Positions 17,301 through 25,414 of a stretch of 64,000 nt of DNA are shown here, one piece after another (position 1 is the first letter of the stretch; the number at the start of each line of letters is the position of its first letter). The notes beneath the pieces were generated by a model. The model did no database searches. It had not been told where the DNA came from and saw only the letters and a list, made by a program, of their open reading frames with translations. The translations under genes were made by a program, and so were the position numbers. The stretch covers positions 985,605 to 1,049,604 of the forward strand of contig NZ_CP007597.1 in the NCBI RefSeq assembly GCF_000661955.1, read 5' to 3'. The stretch is from Stenotrophomonas rhizophila. Its GTDB lineage: Bacteria; Pseudomonadota; Gammaproteobacteria; Xanthomonadales; Xanthomonadaceae.

Positions 17301-17504
17301 GTCGCCGGCGGCCCGGGCTCGGCCAGCCGCGGCACCATCGGCATCGTGGTGATCTTCGGCGTCACCGTGTCCACCTTCCTGTCCCTGTTCGTGGTGCCGG
17401 CGTTCTATTCGCTGCTGGCCCCGTACACGCGTTCGCCCGAAGCGGTGGCCCGTGAGCTGGAGAAGCAGGAGGCGGAGACCCCGTCGGTGGGCGGGCACGC
17501 CTGA
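14379..17504 (+). CDS. RND efflux pump, AcrB/HAE1 family
   Basis: 1041 aa, normal length. Proton-driven trimeric inner-membrane efflux transporter. Twelve membrane helices with the proton-relay residues present: Asp401-Asp402 in GLVVDDAIVVVEN (helix 4) and Lys925 in GLAAKNGILIVEF (helix 10). Two large periplasmic loops correspond to the porter and docking domains. Overlaps the adaptor gene. No TolC-type outer-membrane gene is nearby, so it must borrow one encoded elsewhere, and no divergent TetR/LysR repressor is adjacent. It resembles HAE1 pumps; it cannot be matched confidently to a named Sme system. Confidence 0.93.
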   Translation: MKLSNISIQRPVFAVVMSLLLVVLGVMSFTRLTLRELPAIDPPIVSVSVDYTGASAAVIESRITQVLEDALAGIEGIDTINARSSNGRAQVSIEFTSNRDIEAAANDVRDAVSRVADRMPEEARPPEIAKVESDADPIIWFNMTSSSMDTLELSDYADRYVVDRFSSLDGVAQVRIGGRQRYAMRIWLDRDQLAARGLTVGDVETALRNENVELPAGRIESADRDFTLRVERNYVKPEDFATIPLGKGADGYVVRMGDVAKIELASSERRAYYRSNGEPGIGLGIVKTSTANSLDVARTARAEAERVGQTLPEGTHIFVAFDNTTFIEAAVDRVYATLVEAMLLVLAVIWLFLGSFRAALIPAVTVPVCLVAAFIALYAFGFSINLLTLLALVLCIGLVVDDAIVVVENVQRRIDLGEPPLVASKRGTAQVAFAVIATTAVLVAVFLPVGFLEGNTGRLFRELAVALAAAVALSAFVSLTLTPMMASKLLKPHSGQPPKGLHGVINRNLDRVSAAYGRVLDAHVGRTWIYVVVMLLSLLASALLLKLLPSELAPAEDRGSFQIMIDGPEGAGYDYTVGQVQEVEKVVAGFVGDDKPIVRANPRVPGGFGASEEMHTGRISVFLQPWRERQAATPDVAADLQKHLDGIRGVRVRTQVGGGLVRSQGQPFQIVLGGPEYAEIAQWRDRMLARMADNPGLVGPDSDYKETRPQMRVNIDRQRAADLGVSVTAIGSALETMMGSRRVTTFVDNGEEYDVLVQAGRDGRATPADLAAIRVRASGGELVPLSNLVTLSEVAEAGNLNRFNRLRSITITAGLAPGYPLGEAIAWAQQTAREELPQHAQLDWKGESREYQNAGSAVLLTFAMALLVVYLVLAAQFESFIHPLVIMLTVPLGVLGALLGLYVSGGSINLFSQIGIVMLVGLAAKNGILIVEFANQLRDEGRDVHRAIVESSMVRLRPILMTSIATVVGAIPLVVAGGPGSASRGTIGIVVIFGVTVSTFLSLFVVPAFYSLLAPYTRSPEAVARELEKQEAETPSVGGHA

Positions 17505-17532
17505 CCGGGGCAGATGAATACGTAGCTGCCGT

Positions 17533-17655
17533 GTAGAGCCGGGCTTTTTCCCGGCTGCTCTGCCGATAAGAGGCCGCGTAGAGCCGGGCTCTGCCCGGCT
17601 GCTCTGCTCCGCGCGGCCAAAAAGCATCAAGCAGCCGGGCAGAGCCCGGCTCTAC
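17533..17655. repeat. Cluster of three SMAG (GTAG) palindromes
   Basis: Plus-strand units at 17533-17558 (loop TTTTT in place of CTCTG) and 17578-17602, minus-strand unit at 17631-17655. They fill the 317-bp gap between the RND pump and the symporter; the outer GTAG heads point away from each other. The rest of the gap (17656-17821) holds only the symporter leader with GGAGAGAG before the GTG start. Confidence 0.85.
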
Positions 17656-17821
17656 GGCGCTGGCGTGTGATTGCCCGGGCGCGTGGCGACGCGTTCACCC
17701 GCCCCACGCCGCCGCCCCCCACGCACCCGGCGCTACCCGTGGCGGCCGTGATGGTGGAGAATCGACCCGGTCCCCTCCAGCCGACGGGACGTCCTTTTTT
17801 TCCGCCGACTGGAGAGAGCGC

Positions 17822-19339
17822 GTGGAAGCAACCGTACATTTCATCAACAGCATCATCTGGAGCAAGGCGCTGATCGCCGTGTGCCTGGGCGCTGGCCTGT
17901 TCTTCAGCGTCCGCACCCGGTTCATGCAGATCCGCGGCTTCTTCGAGATGTGCCGCCTTACGGTGAAGGGCGAGAAGTCCGATGCCGGCGTGTCCTCCTT
18001 CCAGGCCCTGGCCATGTCGATGGCCGGCCGCATGGGCATCGGCAACATCGCCGGCGTGGCCACCGCCATCGCTTTCGGCGGTCCCGGCGCGATCTTCTGG
18101 ATGTGGGTCATGGGCTTCGTCGGCGCCTCCACCTCGTACGTGGAATGCACCCTGGCCCAGATCTACAAGACCAAGGACGCCGAAGGCCGCTACCGCGGCG
18201 GCCCGGCGTACTACATCGAAAAAGCGATGGGCATGAAGTGGTACGCCCTGGCCTTCGCCGTGGCCACCATCATCGCCGCGGGCTTCCTGATGCCGGGCGT
18301 GCAGGCCAATGCCATCGCCGACAGCATCATCAACGCCTGCCGTGGCGGCGCCCTGTGCGGCCCGCTGGATGGCCAATTCATGGGCCTGGCCGACGTCCAG
18401 GCACTGAAGCTGGGTATCGGCGTCGTGGTGGCGCTGCTGCTGGGCGTGGTCATCTTCGGCGGCGTCAAGCGCATCGCCAACTTCGCCGAAGTGGTGGTGC
18501 CGTTCATGGCCGCCGCGTTCATCCTGATGGCCATCGTCATCATGATCATCAACTACGACCGCGTGCCGGAAATGTTCGGCATCATCTTCGACAGCGCCTT
18601 CGGCACCCACGCCGCGTTCGGCGCGATGATGGGCCTGGCGGTGGAGTGGGGCATCAAGCGCGGCATCTATGCCAATGAAGCCGGCCAGGGCTCGGGCCCG
18701 CACGCCGCGGCTGCGTCGGAGGTCTCGCACCCGGCCAAGCAGGGCTACGTGCAGGCCTTCGCGATCTATTTCGACACCATGATGGTGTGCACCGCCACCG
18801 CCTTCCTGATCCTGGCCAGCGGCACTTACAACGTGTACTCGCCGGTGGCCGGTGCCGAGCCGATCTTCCAGGGCCTGGCCGGTATCCCGGAAGGCGCGGG
18901 CTACGCGCAGGCCGGTGTGGAAGCGGTGTTGCCGGGCTGGGGCGCCTCGTTCGTGTCGGTGGCGATCTTCTTCTTCGCCTTCACCACGATCATGGCCTAT
19001 TACTACATGGCCGAAACCAACCTCAGCTACATCAACCAGAACCGCAAGCGCCCGCTCACCGTGCTGGTGCTGCGCCTGGGCATCATCGGCATGGTGGTGT
19101 TCGGTGCGTTCCACAACGCCACCCTGGCGTGGGCGCTGGGCGACATCGGCGTGGGCCTGATGGCCTGGTTGAACATCATCGCCATCCTGATCGTGCAGAA
19201 GCCGGCGATGCTGGCGCTGCGCGATTACGAACGACAGAAGAAGCTCGGCCTGGATCCGACCTTCGACCCCGATGCATTGGGCATCAAGAACGCCGATTTC
19301 TGGCGTCAACGCAAGCTGGAGTTGTCCCGTAGTGAATGA
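17822..19339 (+). CDS. Alanine/glycine:cation symporter family protein (AGCS), copy 1
   Basis: 505 aa. Inner-membrane transporter of the AGCS (DagA/AlsT) family that imports alanine or glycine with Na+ or H+. About ten membrane helices; conserved stretches GVSSFQALAMSMAGRMGIGN, GGPGAIFWMW, RGGPAYYIEKAMG and NEAGQGSGPHAAAA (the substrate-site loop) are intact. GTG start at 17822 with GGAGAGAG upstream. The methyltransferase gene overlaps its 3' end by 8 bp. A paralogue lies at 21776; the two differ mostly in their C-terminal tails. Confidence 0.93.
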   Translation: MEATVHFINSIIWSKALIAVCLGAGLFFSVRTRFMQIRGFFEMCRLTVKGEKSDAGVSSFQALAMSMAGRMGIGNIAGVATAIAFGGPGAIFWMWVMGFVGASTSYVECTLAQIYKTKDAEGRYRGGPAYYIEKAMGMKWYALAFAVATIIAAGFLMPGVQANAIADSIINACRGGALCGPLDGQFMGLADVQALKLGIGVVVALLLGVVIFGGVKRIANFAEVVVPFMAAAFILMAIVIMIINYDRVPEMFGIIFDSAFGTHAAFGAMMGLAVEWGIKRGIYANEAGQGSGPHAAAASEVSHPAKQGYVQAFAIYFDTMMVCTATAFLILASGTYNVYSPVAGAEPIFQGLAGIPEGAGYAQAGVEAVLPGWGASFVSVAIFFFAFTTIMAYYYMAETNLSYINQNRKRPLTVLVLRLGIIGMVVFGAFHNATLAWALGDIGVGLMAWLNIIAILIVQKPAMLALRDYERQKKLGLDPTFDPDALGIKNADFWRQRKLELSRSE

Positions 19340-20171
19340 TCCCTGGAAGAATGCCCGCCGCCCGTCTTCGCGGCCGCCGCGGGCCACCCCGCTGCCCCCG
19401 CGCGAGGGCGGCACGCCGCCACCGCCGGGGCGGGGCAATGACGAGCTGCGCCTGTATGGCTGGAACGCCGTGCAGGCCCTGTTCGACAAGCGCCCACAGG
19501 CGCTGCGCAAGCTGTACCTGGCCGAATCGCTGATCCCGCGCCTGCAGCCGATGCTGAAGTGGTGCGTGTCCAACCGGGTGGGCTACCGCGTGGTGGAAGA
19601 GGGCGACCTCAACAAGCTGGCCGCTACCACCCACCATGAAGGGGTGGTGGCCGACGTGCTGCGCGCGCCGATGCTGGAGCTGGGCGAGTGGCTGGGCACG
19701 CTGCCGGCCGGCACGCCGGCGCTGGCGCTGTGGCTGGATGGCGTGGGCAACCCGCACAATTTCGGCGCGATCCTGCGCTCGGCGGCGCATTTCGGCGTGG
19801 CCGGCCTGCTGCTGCCACCGGGGTCCACGCTGGCGTTGTCCGGCGCGGCCGCGCGCGTAGCCGAAGGCGGCGCCGAATCGGTGCCGCTGGTGCGGCTGCC
19901 GGCAGTGCCGCAGGCGATGCAGCAGCTGCGCGACGCCGGCTTTGGCCTGGCCGCGACGCTGGTGGACGGCGGCGACAACCTGTTCGCCAGCGATGTGCCG
20001 GCGCGCCTGGTGTACGTGATGGGCGCCGAAGGCGAGGGCATGGACCGTGAGCTGGCGCAGGACTGCGACGCGCAGGTGTCCATTCCGGGTACCGGCGCGG
20101 TGGAGAGCCTCAACGTGGCATCGGCGACAGCGGTGCTGTTGTCGCACTGGTACGGACGCCAGGTCCGCTGA
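19332..20171 (+). CDS. TrmH/SpoU-family RNA 2'-O-methyltransferase
   Basis: 279 aa. SPOUT methyltransferase that uses S-adenosylmethionine to methylate ribose 2'-O in rRNA or tRNA. Substrate-binding N-terminal domain, then motif 1 NPHNFGAILRSAAHFG, motif 2 YVMGAEGEGM and motif 3 IPGTGAVESLNVASATAVLL, which form the knotted SAM site. The GTG at 19332 overlaps the upstream symporter by 8 bp and adds a Pro/Arg-rich N-terminal tail of about 35 residues before the conserved ELRLYGWNAVQALF; that tail is unusual and the true start could be later. Target nucleotide cannot be predicted. Confidence 0.88.
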   Translation: MNDPWKNARRPSSRPPRATPLPPREGGTPPPPGRGNDELRLYGWNAVQALFDKRPQALRKLYLAESLIPRLQPMLKWCVSNRVGYRVVEEGDLNKLAATTHHEGVVADVLRAPMLELGEWLGTLPAGTPALALWLDGVGNPHNFGAILRSAAHFGVAGLLLPPGSTLALSGAAARVAEGGAESVPLVRLPAVPQAMQQLRDAGFGLAATLVDGGDNLFASDVPARLVYVMGAEGEGMDRELAQDCDAQVSIPGTGAVESLNVASATAVLLSHWYGRQVR

Positions 20172-20283
20172 ACAGGTGATGTTTTTCGGGTAGCGCGCGT
20201 GCGCGCTTGCCCAACGCGGTGTGATCGGTGTCACTGATGGCGTAGTGACTACAGCCGATTCGGATTTTTCGCATAGTGCGCTG

Positions 20284-20447
20284 GCCTTGAGCTGCGTCAC
20301 AGTGCTCGGCGGTGCTGTGTTGGGTAGGTGAGGAGAGACACCCACCCAGCGCGGCGCCGTTGTCCGGATCGCAGAATGTCTGTGACGCTCACCGCGTGGG
20401 GTGTGACGAGTCCCGGTAGCCCGGTCGTTTTTCGACCGGGCTTTTTT
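20284..20447 (+). ncRNA. Candidate small structured RNA
   Basis: No gene fits this stretch, yet it is strongly structured and ends in a textbook terminator. A perfect 9-bp stem pairs 20294-20302 with 20380-20388; inside it GGGTAGGTG pairs with CACCCACCC (one A-C mismatch), presenting AGGAGAGA as an apical loop. A CATAGT at 20272-20277 could be the -10. GGA in an apical loop is what CsrA/RsmA-type proteins bind. It could also be the leader of the downstream outer-membrane gene, acting by attenuation. The glycine riboswitch core was looked for and is absent. Confidence 0.45.
20418..20447 (+). terminator. Strong intrinsic terminator
   Basis: AGCCCGGTCG / CGACCGGGCT, 10-bp perfect stem with a TTTTT loop and a six-T tail. 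Nearest upstream gene stop is at 20171, almost 250 bp away, which is why a separate short transcript is proposed. Confidence 0.9.
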
Positions 20448-20462
20448 ATGCGTCATCGATGG

Positions 20463-20515
20463 GTAGAGCCACCCCACGGGTGGCTGCACGCAGCGCGGGA
20501 ACACCCGCTCTCTAC
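20463..20515. repeat. Paired SMAG palindromes, GTAG heads outward
   Basis: Plus-strand unit 20463-20487 (GTAGAGCCACCCC, stem GCCACCC/GGGTGGC) and minus-strand unit 20491-20515 (GTAGAGAGCGGGTG). Three bases separate them. The stretch from here to the next start (20516-20736) shows no further feature beyond GGGAG before the ATG. Confidence 0.75.
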
Positions 20516-20736
20516 GCTTCCGTCATTGCCCCACGCAATGAACACCATGGTTGCGATCGCCGGCCAAGAACGCAGAACAACACCATCGCACGTGATGCGA
20601 AATGGCGTGCGTGCGGCCCCGCACAGATCGGCAAAAACAAGGGTTCTGCACATTGTTGCCGCCCGACGCGCTGTGCAGATTGGCGCAGCGGTGTGCTTGA
20701 GCACCGCCTTCTTTCCAGTCTCACGGGAGTCTTGGC

Positions 20737-21732
20737 ATGACCTTGTCCGCGTTGTCGTTTCATCGTGTCGCCGCACTAGCGCTGGCGGCTGTTTCCATGG
20801 GGCTTGTCGCTCCGCACGCCGCCGCGCAGGCGCGCAGCCTGGACGGGGTGAACTTCACCGGTCCGCTGGTGACTGCCAACCCGGCCGGGGTGGCGCGCGG
20901 CCACTGGTACATCGAGCCGTACCTGGTCCGCGTCGACAGTGATGCCGGTTACGACACCACCGGTCGCCGCCAGCGCAGCAGCGACAGCGGCGCCTGGCTC
21001 ACCGTCGTGCCCATCGCCTATGGCATGGGCGAGCGCGTGACCGCGCAGGTCAATCTCAGCGCGGCACGTGCCGACGCGGCCGGCGCGCGCAGCGGTGCAG
21101 TGCGTGCCGGTGACACCACCGCGCGGCTGCAGTACCTGTTGCAGGCGCCCAGCGCCGACGGCACGCGCCCGGCCATTTCGGTGGCGCTGCTGCAGCGCTT
21201 TGCCACCGGCAGCTACGACCGCATCGGTGGCAATCCACTCAACGCCCAGGGCGATGGCGTGCAGCGCACCACCTTTGCACTGGGCGTGCAGCAGGTGCTG
21301 TGGATGCCCAATGACCGCCCGCTGCGCTGGCGTGGCCAGCTCAGCGCCAGCCCGGCACCGGCGCGCGTGGCGCTGCACGACAGCAGCGTGTACGGCACCG
21401 ATCCCGGCTTCCGCGGCAGCATCGCGCGGGGCTCGCTGCTGGGTCTCTCGTTGGGGGCCGAATACAGCTTCAACGCCCGCTGGGTGGCTGCGCTGGACCT
21501 CACCGCCAGCCGCGAAAGCGACCAGCACATCACCGGTTATGCCCCGGGCAGCGAGGGCCTGCGCAGCGTCAACCAGCGCCGGCCTTCCAGCAGCAGCGTC
21601 AGCCTTGCGCCGGCCATCGAGTACCACTTCAGTCCCTCGCTGGGGCTGATCGCCGGCGTCGAGTTCAGCGTGGGCGGCCGCAACAGCGGTGCGTTCGTCA
21701 GCCCGCAGATCGCACTCGGGATGTACTTCTGA
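20737..21732 (+). CDS. Putative outer-membrane beta-barrel protein
   Basis: 331 aa. N-terminal signal peptide (first 31 residues, cleavage after AAAQA). The mature sequence alternates hydrophobic and polar residues as in a transmembrane barrel and ends with Phe (ALGMYF), the usual outer-membrane sorting signal. The overall pattern resembles transporters of the phenol meta-pathway/TodX-like outer-membrane group, but no defining motif is visible, so this is tentative. It sits 43 bp ahead of the second AGCS symporter and may be co-transcribed, giving an outer/inner membrane pair. Confidence 0.65.
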   Translation: MTLSALSFHRVAALALAAVSMGLVAPHAAAQARSLDGVNFTGPLVTANPAGVARGHWYIEPYLVRVDSDAGYDTTGRRQRSSDSGAWLTVVPIAYGMGERVTAQVNLSAARADAAGARSGAVRAGDTTARLQYLLQAPSADGTRPAISVALLQRFATGSYDRIGGNPLNAQGDGVQRTTFALGVQQVLWMPNDRPLRWRGQLSASPAPARVALHDSSVYGTDPGFRGSIARGSLLGLSLGAEYSFNARWVAALDLTASRESDQHITGYAPGSEGLRSVNQRRPSSSSVSLAPAIEYHFSPSLGLIAGVEFSVGGRNSGAFVSPQIALGMYF

Positions 21733-21775
21733 TGCGCGCGCCCTCGACCCGCCGTCCTGTCCCCGGGAGCCGCCC

Positions 21776-23242
21776 ATGACCATTGAATCCATCGTTGCCC
21801 GCCTGCTCGACCTGGTCTGGAGCCCAGCGCTGGTGGGGCTGTGCCTGCTGGCCGGCCTGTACTTCAGCGTGCGCACCCGCTTCATCCAGCTGCGTGCATT
21901 GCCGGACATGCTGCGCCTGTTGTTCAGTTCCAGCAGTTCGGCCTCCGGGGTGTCCTCGTTCCAGGCACTGAGCCTGTCGCTGTCCAGCCGCGTCGGCGTC
22001 GGCAACATCGCCGGCGTGGCGATGGCCATCGCCTACGGCGGTCCCGGCGCGATCTTCTGGATGTGGTGCGTGGCCTTCCTGGGTGCCAGCAGCGCGTTCA
22101 TCGAATCGACCCTGGCGCAGATCTACAAGGAGCGCGATGCCAACGGGCAGTACCGCGGCGGCCCGGCGTACTACATCGAACGCGCGCTGGGCCAGCGCTG
22201 GTATGCCGTGGCCTTCGCGATCAGCGCGGTGATTGGCTGCGGACTGTTCCTGCCGGGCACCCAGTCCAATGCGATCGCCAGTGCGCTCGACGGCGCCTGG
22301 GGCGTTCCCGCCAGTGCATCGGCGGCCGGCATGGTGGTCGTGATCGGGTTGGTGATTTTCGGCGGCGTACGCCGTATCGCCAGCGTGACGCAGGTGGTGG
22401 TGCCGATCATGGCGATCGGCTATCTGCTGGTGGCCGCAGTGGTGATGGCGCTCAACGTGGATGCGCTGCCGGGCATGGCGCGGCTGATCGTCGACAGCGC
22501 GTTCGGTACCGATGCCGCTTTTGGCGCGATGATCGGCACCGCCATCCAGTGGGGCGTGCGCCGCGGGGTGATGTCCAATGAAGCCGGCATGGGCAGTGGC
22601 GCGCATCCGGCTGCGGCCGCCGAGGTCTCGCATCCGGTCAAGCAGGGCCTGGTGCAGGCATTCTCGGTCTACATCGACACCCTGGTGGTGTGCAGCGCCA
22701 CCGCATTCCTGGTGTTGTCCACCGGCGCTTACAACGTGTACGACCCGGCGGCGGCAAGCCATGCCGGCATGCTGGTGGCGAACGTACCGGGGCTGGCCGC
22801 CGGACCGCACTTCGTGCAGCACGCGGTCGAGTCGGCGTTGCCCGGATTCGGCACGGCCTTCATCGCGTTGGCGATTCTGCCGTTCGCCTTCAGCACCATC
22901 CTGGCGCTGTATTACAACGCCGAAACCAACGTGGTGTACCTGTGCCGCAACCAGCACCGCCCGTGGGTGCTGCGGCTGTTCCAGGTGGCGTTCCTGGGCG
23001 TGGCCACGTGGTCGGCGGTCAATACCGCAACGGTGGCGTGGTCGTTGGGCGACATCGGCGTCGGCCTGATGAGCTGGTTGAACATCATCGCGCTGCTGCT
23101 GTTGCAGAAGCCGGCACTGGCCGCATTGCGGGACTACGAGAAAAGCCGGCGTGCCGGCATCGACCCGGTGTTCAACCCGCAGGTGGCCGGCGTTGCCCGG
23201 GCCGAGTTGTGGAACGAGATCGCCGCGCGCGGCGGCAAATGA
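21776..23242 (+). CDS. Alanine/glycine:cation symporter family protein (AGCS), copy 2
   Basis: 488 aa, paralogue of the gene at 17822 with the same landmarks (GVSSFQALSLSLSSRVGVGN, GGPGAIFWMW, RGGPAYYIERALG, NEAGMGSGAHPAAA). Cation-coupled amino-acid uptake across the inner membrane. Start at 21776 follows GGGAGC and opens directly with the first helix; a more upstream start would overlap the outer-membrane gene. Differences from copy 1 concentrate in the Ser-rich loop after helix 1, helix 5-6 and the C terminus, so the two may differ in substrate or regulation. Confidence 0.92.
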   Translation: MTIESIVARLLDLVWSPALVGLCLLAGLYFSVRTRFIQLRALPDMLRLLFSSSSSASGVSSFQALSLSLSSRVGVGNIAGVAMAIAYGGPGAIFWMWCVAFLGASSAFIESTLAQIYKERDANGQYRGGPAYYIERALGQRWYAVAFAISAVIGCGLFLPGTQSNAIASALDGAWGVPASASAAGMVVVIGLVIFGGVRRIASVTQVVVPIMAIGYLLVAAVVMALNVDALPGMARLIVDSAFGTDAAFGAMIGTAIQWGVRRGVMSNEAGMGSGAHPAAAAEVSHPVKQGLVQAFSVYIDTLVVCSATAFLVLSTGAYNVYDPAAASHAGMLVANVPGLAAGPHFVQHAVESALPGFGTAFIALAILPFAFSTILALYYNAETNVVYLCRNQHRPWVLRLFQVAFLGVATWSAVNTATVAWSLGDIGVGLMSWLNIIALLLLQKPALAALRDYEKSRRAGIDPVFNPQVAGVARAELWNEIAARGGK

Positions 23243-23248
23243 GCAGGG

Positions 23249-23279
23249 CAGGGACCGTGGCGATGCGCCACGGTCCCTG
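23249..23279. terminator. Hairpin between convergent genes
   Basis: Perfect 12-bp arms (23249-23260 and 23268-23279) with a 7-nt loop, lying between the symporter and M28 peptidase stops. No T-run on either side, so termination efficiency is uncertain. Confidence 0.6.
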
Positions 23280-23286
23280 AGGACCG

Positions 23287-24708
23287 TCATTCGTTGGGCG
23301 GCGTGGTCGGCTTGGCTTCGCTGCCGAAGCTGCCGTCGGCCTCGGCAGCCAAGTAGGCAAACACGGTGTAAGCGGCCACGTTCTGTGCCAGCGCGGCCGG
23401 GTCGATCTTGTCCAGGGTGTCGTCGGCGGTGTGGTGCAGGTGGAAGTAGTCGCTGCCGTCCTGCGCCAACCACGCCCAGGCGCCGCCCTTGGCGGCCAGC
23501 GGGCCCACGTCCGGGCCGGGGCCGCCCTTGTCGGCGGCGTACTCGATGCCGAGTGGCTTGAGCACGTCGGCAATCTGGCGGGTGGCATCGCGCGAGCCCT
23601 GCGGGTTCGGCGAGCCGGTGTTGAAGGCGTAGATGCGGCCGGCGCCGAAGTCGCTCTCGGCGGCCAGCTGGTGCAGCACCACGTCCTTGGCATGGGCCTC
23701 GGCATACGCCTTGCCGCCGTACAGACCCTGTTCCTCGTTGGCGAACGCCACCACGCGGATGGTGCGCTTCGGGGCCTGCTTGAGCTGGCCGATCAGGTGG
23801 CCCGCGGCCATGGTGATGCCCACGCCGGCGCCATCGTCCACGGCACCGGTGCCCAGGTCCCAGGAATCGAGGTGACCGCCGATGACAACGACTTCCTTGG
23901 GCAGGCTGCGCCCGGTGATTTCGCCGATGACGTTGTACGAGGTGGCCTTGCCGTCCCACCCGCAATCCAGGCTCAGCTTCAGCGTGGTGCTGCCAAGCGC
24001 GACCAGGCGGGCGAGCTGGTTGGCATCGGGTACCGACAAGGCCGCGGCCGGTACCGGCGTCAGGCCGTCATCGAAACGGGTGATGCCGGTGTGCGGCACG
24101 CGGTGCGAATCGGTACCGGCCGAGCGCATCACAAAGCCCACCGCACCCTTGCGGATCGCCTCGGACGGGCCCTTGCTGCGCACCGCGCCACCGTTGCCGT
24201 AGTCACGACCGTCGCGGTAGGCGGTCATCTGGTAGTCGACGAAGGCGATCTTGCCCTTCAGGGAACCTTCCGGTGCCGCCTGCAGCGCGGCCAGGTCGGC
24301 AAAGCGCACCACCTCGGCCTCGACCGTGCCGCCCGGGCTGCCGCCCAGCGCGGTGATGGTCAGCGGCTGGGCGTGCTTGCCGATCACCTGGGCGTGTTCA
24401 CTGCGGCGTTCCCACTTGGGGAAGGTCACCGGCTCGGTCCAGACCTTGTCAAAACCCAGTGCCTTGAACTTGGCCACGGCCCAGGCCACGGCGCGGGCAT
24501 CGGCCTCGCCACCGGCGATGCGCGGGCCGATCTCGGTGGTGAGCGACTCGACCACCTTCCAGCCGGTGTCGTCCTTGAGGGCCTGCTCGCGCAGTTCGGC
24601 GGCGGTGGCCAGCGACTTGGGCGCCAGCGTGGTGGGGCCGGTCGCCGCGAACGCCGGGGCGGCCAACAGTGCGAGGGAGGATGCGATGGCAAGGACGCGG
24701 CGACGCAT
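23287..24708 (-). CDS. Secreted M28-family zinc peptidase with PA domain
   Basis: 473 aa. Signal peptide (MRRRVLAIASSLALLAAPAF) followed by a bacterial M28 aminopeptidase/carboxypeptidase-Q-like enzyme acting outside the cytoplasm. Zinc ligands in order: His in GGHLDSWD, bridging Asp in GAVDDGAG, catalytic Glu and ligand Glu in FANEEQGLYG, Asp in AESDFGAG, His in LHHTADDTLD. A protease-associated (PA) insertion occupies roughly residues 120-260. GGAG precedes the ATG. Probably releases amino acids or dipeptides from peptides; specificity is not predictable. Confidence 0.92.
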   Translation of the reverse strand: MRRRVLAIASSLALLAAPAFAATGPTTLAPKSLATAAELREQALKDDTGWKVVESLTTEIGPRIAGGEADARAVAWAVAKFKALGFDKVWTEPVTFPKWERRSEHAQVIGKHAQPLTITALGGSPGGTVEAEVVRFADLAALQAAPEGSLKGKIAFVDYQMTAYRDGRDYGNGGAVRSKGPSEAIRKGAVGFVMRSAGTDSHRVPHTGITRFDDGLTPVPAAALSVPDANQLARLVALGSTTLKLSLDCGWDGKATSYNVIGEITGRSLPKEVVVIGGHLDSWDLGTGAVDDGAGVGITMAAGHLIGQLKQAPKRTIRVVAFANEEQGLYGGKAYAEAHAKDVVLHQLAAESDFGAGRIYAFNTGSPNPQGSRDATRQIADVLKPLGIEYAADKGGPGPDVGPLAAKGGAWAWLAQDGSDYFHLHHTADDTLDKIDPAALAQNVAAYTVFAYLAAEADGSFGSEAKPTTPPNE

Positions 24709-24868
24709 GGACAGCTCCGGAAAGCAGGACAGAAGCGTCCGAGCTTAGCAGCCTGCCCGGCCCGCACATGGGTGGGAGGTCATGGTTGCGCGGACGCTGT
24801 TTTCCATACGCGAAAACCCCGCCGGGGCGAGGTTTCGCATGTGCATCGGCAACCGCCAGAACCACCGG

Positions 24869-24938
24869 GTAGTGCCGGCCGCTGGCCGGCTCTGCAGACA
24901 TCCAGCATCGCCTGGAGCCGGCCGGCGGCCGGCACTAC
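24869..24938. repeat. Paired SMAG palindromes, GTAG heads outward
   Basis: Plus-strand unit 24869-24893 and minus-strand unit 24915-24938, both with a GTAGTGCCGGCCG-type stem. Together they can fold into one long hairpin. They stand 16 bp downstream of the mscL stop, between mscL and the start of the M28 gene. Confidence 0.8.
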
Positions 24939-24953
24939 CGGGATACTGATGCT

Positions 24954-25358
24954 TCAGCGCTTGAGGTTGTCGCGGATTTCGCGCAGCAGCAGCACTTCTT
25001 CAGCCGGGGCGGCCGGCGCGGCTTCCTTCTTGCGGGCCAGACGGTTGATCACCTTGACCACCAGGAAGATCGCAAACGCCACGATCACAAACTGCACCAG
25101 CGTGTTGAGGAAGTCACCGTAGCCGATCACCACCGCCGGGATTTCCTTGCCATCCGGTCCCAGCCGCGCGGGGGCAAGGGTCCAGGCAAGCTGCGAAAAA
25201 TCCACCCGGCCGATCAGCCAGCCCAGCGGCGGCATGATGATCTTGTCCACCAGTGCGGTGACGATCTTGCCGAACGCCGCACCGATCACGACACCGACCG
25301 CCAGGTCGATGACGTTGCCACGCATGGCAAATTCCTTGAACTCGGTAAACATTCCCAT
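24954..25358 (-). CDS. mscL: Large-conductance mechanosensitive channel
   Basis: 134 aa. Homopentameric inner-membrane safety valve that opens under hypo-osmotic stress. N-terminal amphipathic helix [22 protein letters not shown], pore helix 1 with the gate ([20 protein letters not shown]), a periplasmic loop, helix 2 ([18 protein letters not shown]) and the C-terminal bundle ending [16 protein letters not shown] is placed correctly ahead of the ATG. Monocistronic; a SMAG pair follows. Confidence 0.97.
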   Translation of the reverse strand: MGMFTEFKEFAMRGNVIDLAVGVVIGAAFGKIVTALVDKIIMPPLGWLIGRVDFSQLAWTLAPARLGPDGKEIPAVVIGYGDFLNTLVQFVIVAFAIFLVVKVINRLARKKEAAPAAPAEEVLLLREIRDNLKR

Positions 25359-25414
25359 CGGGCTCTCCTGTGGCAGGGGTAATCAAATGACGGCGCAGCG
25401 TAACGCAGCAGGTG

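Noticed and set aside
20294..20388. Glycine riboswitch ahead of an amino-acid symporter unit
   Set aside because: GGAGAGA is present but the conserved aptamer core with CCGAAGGGGCAA is not, and no second aptamer is found.
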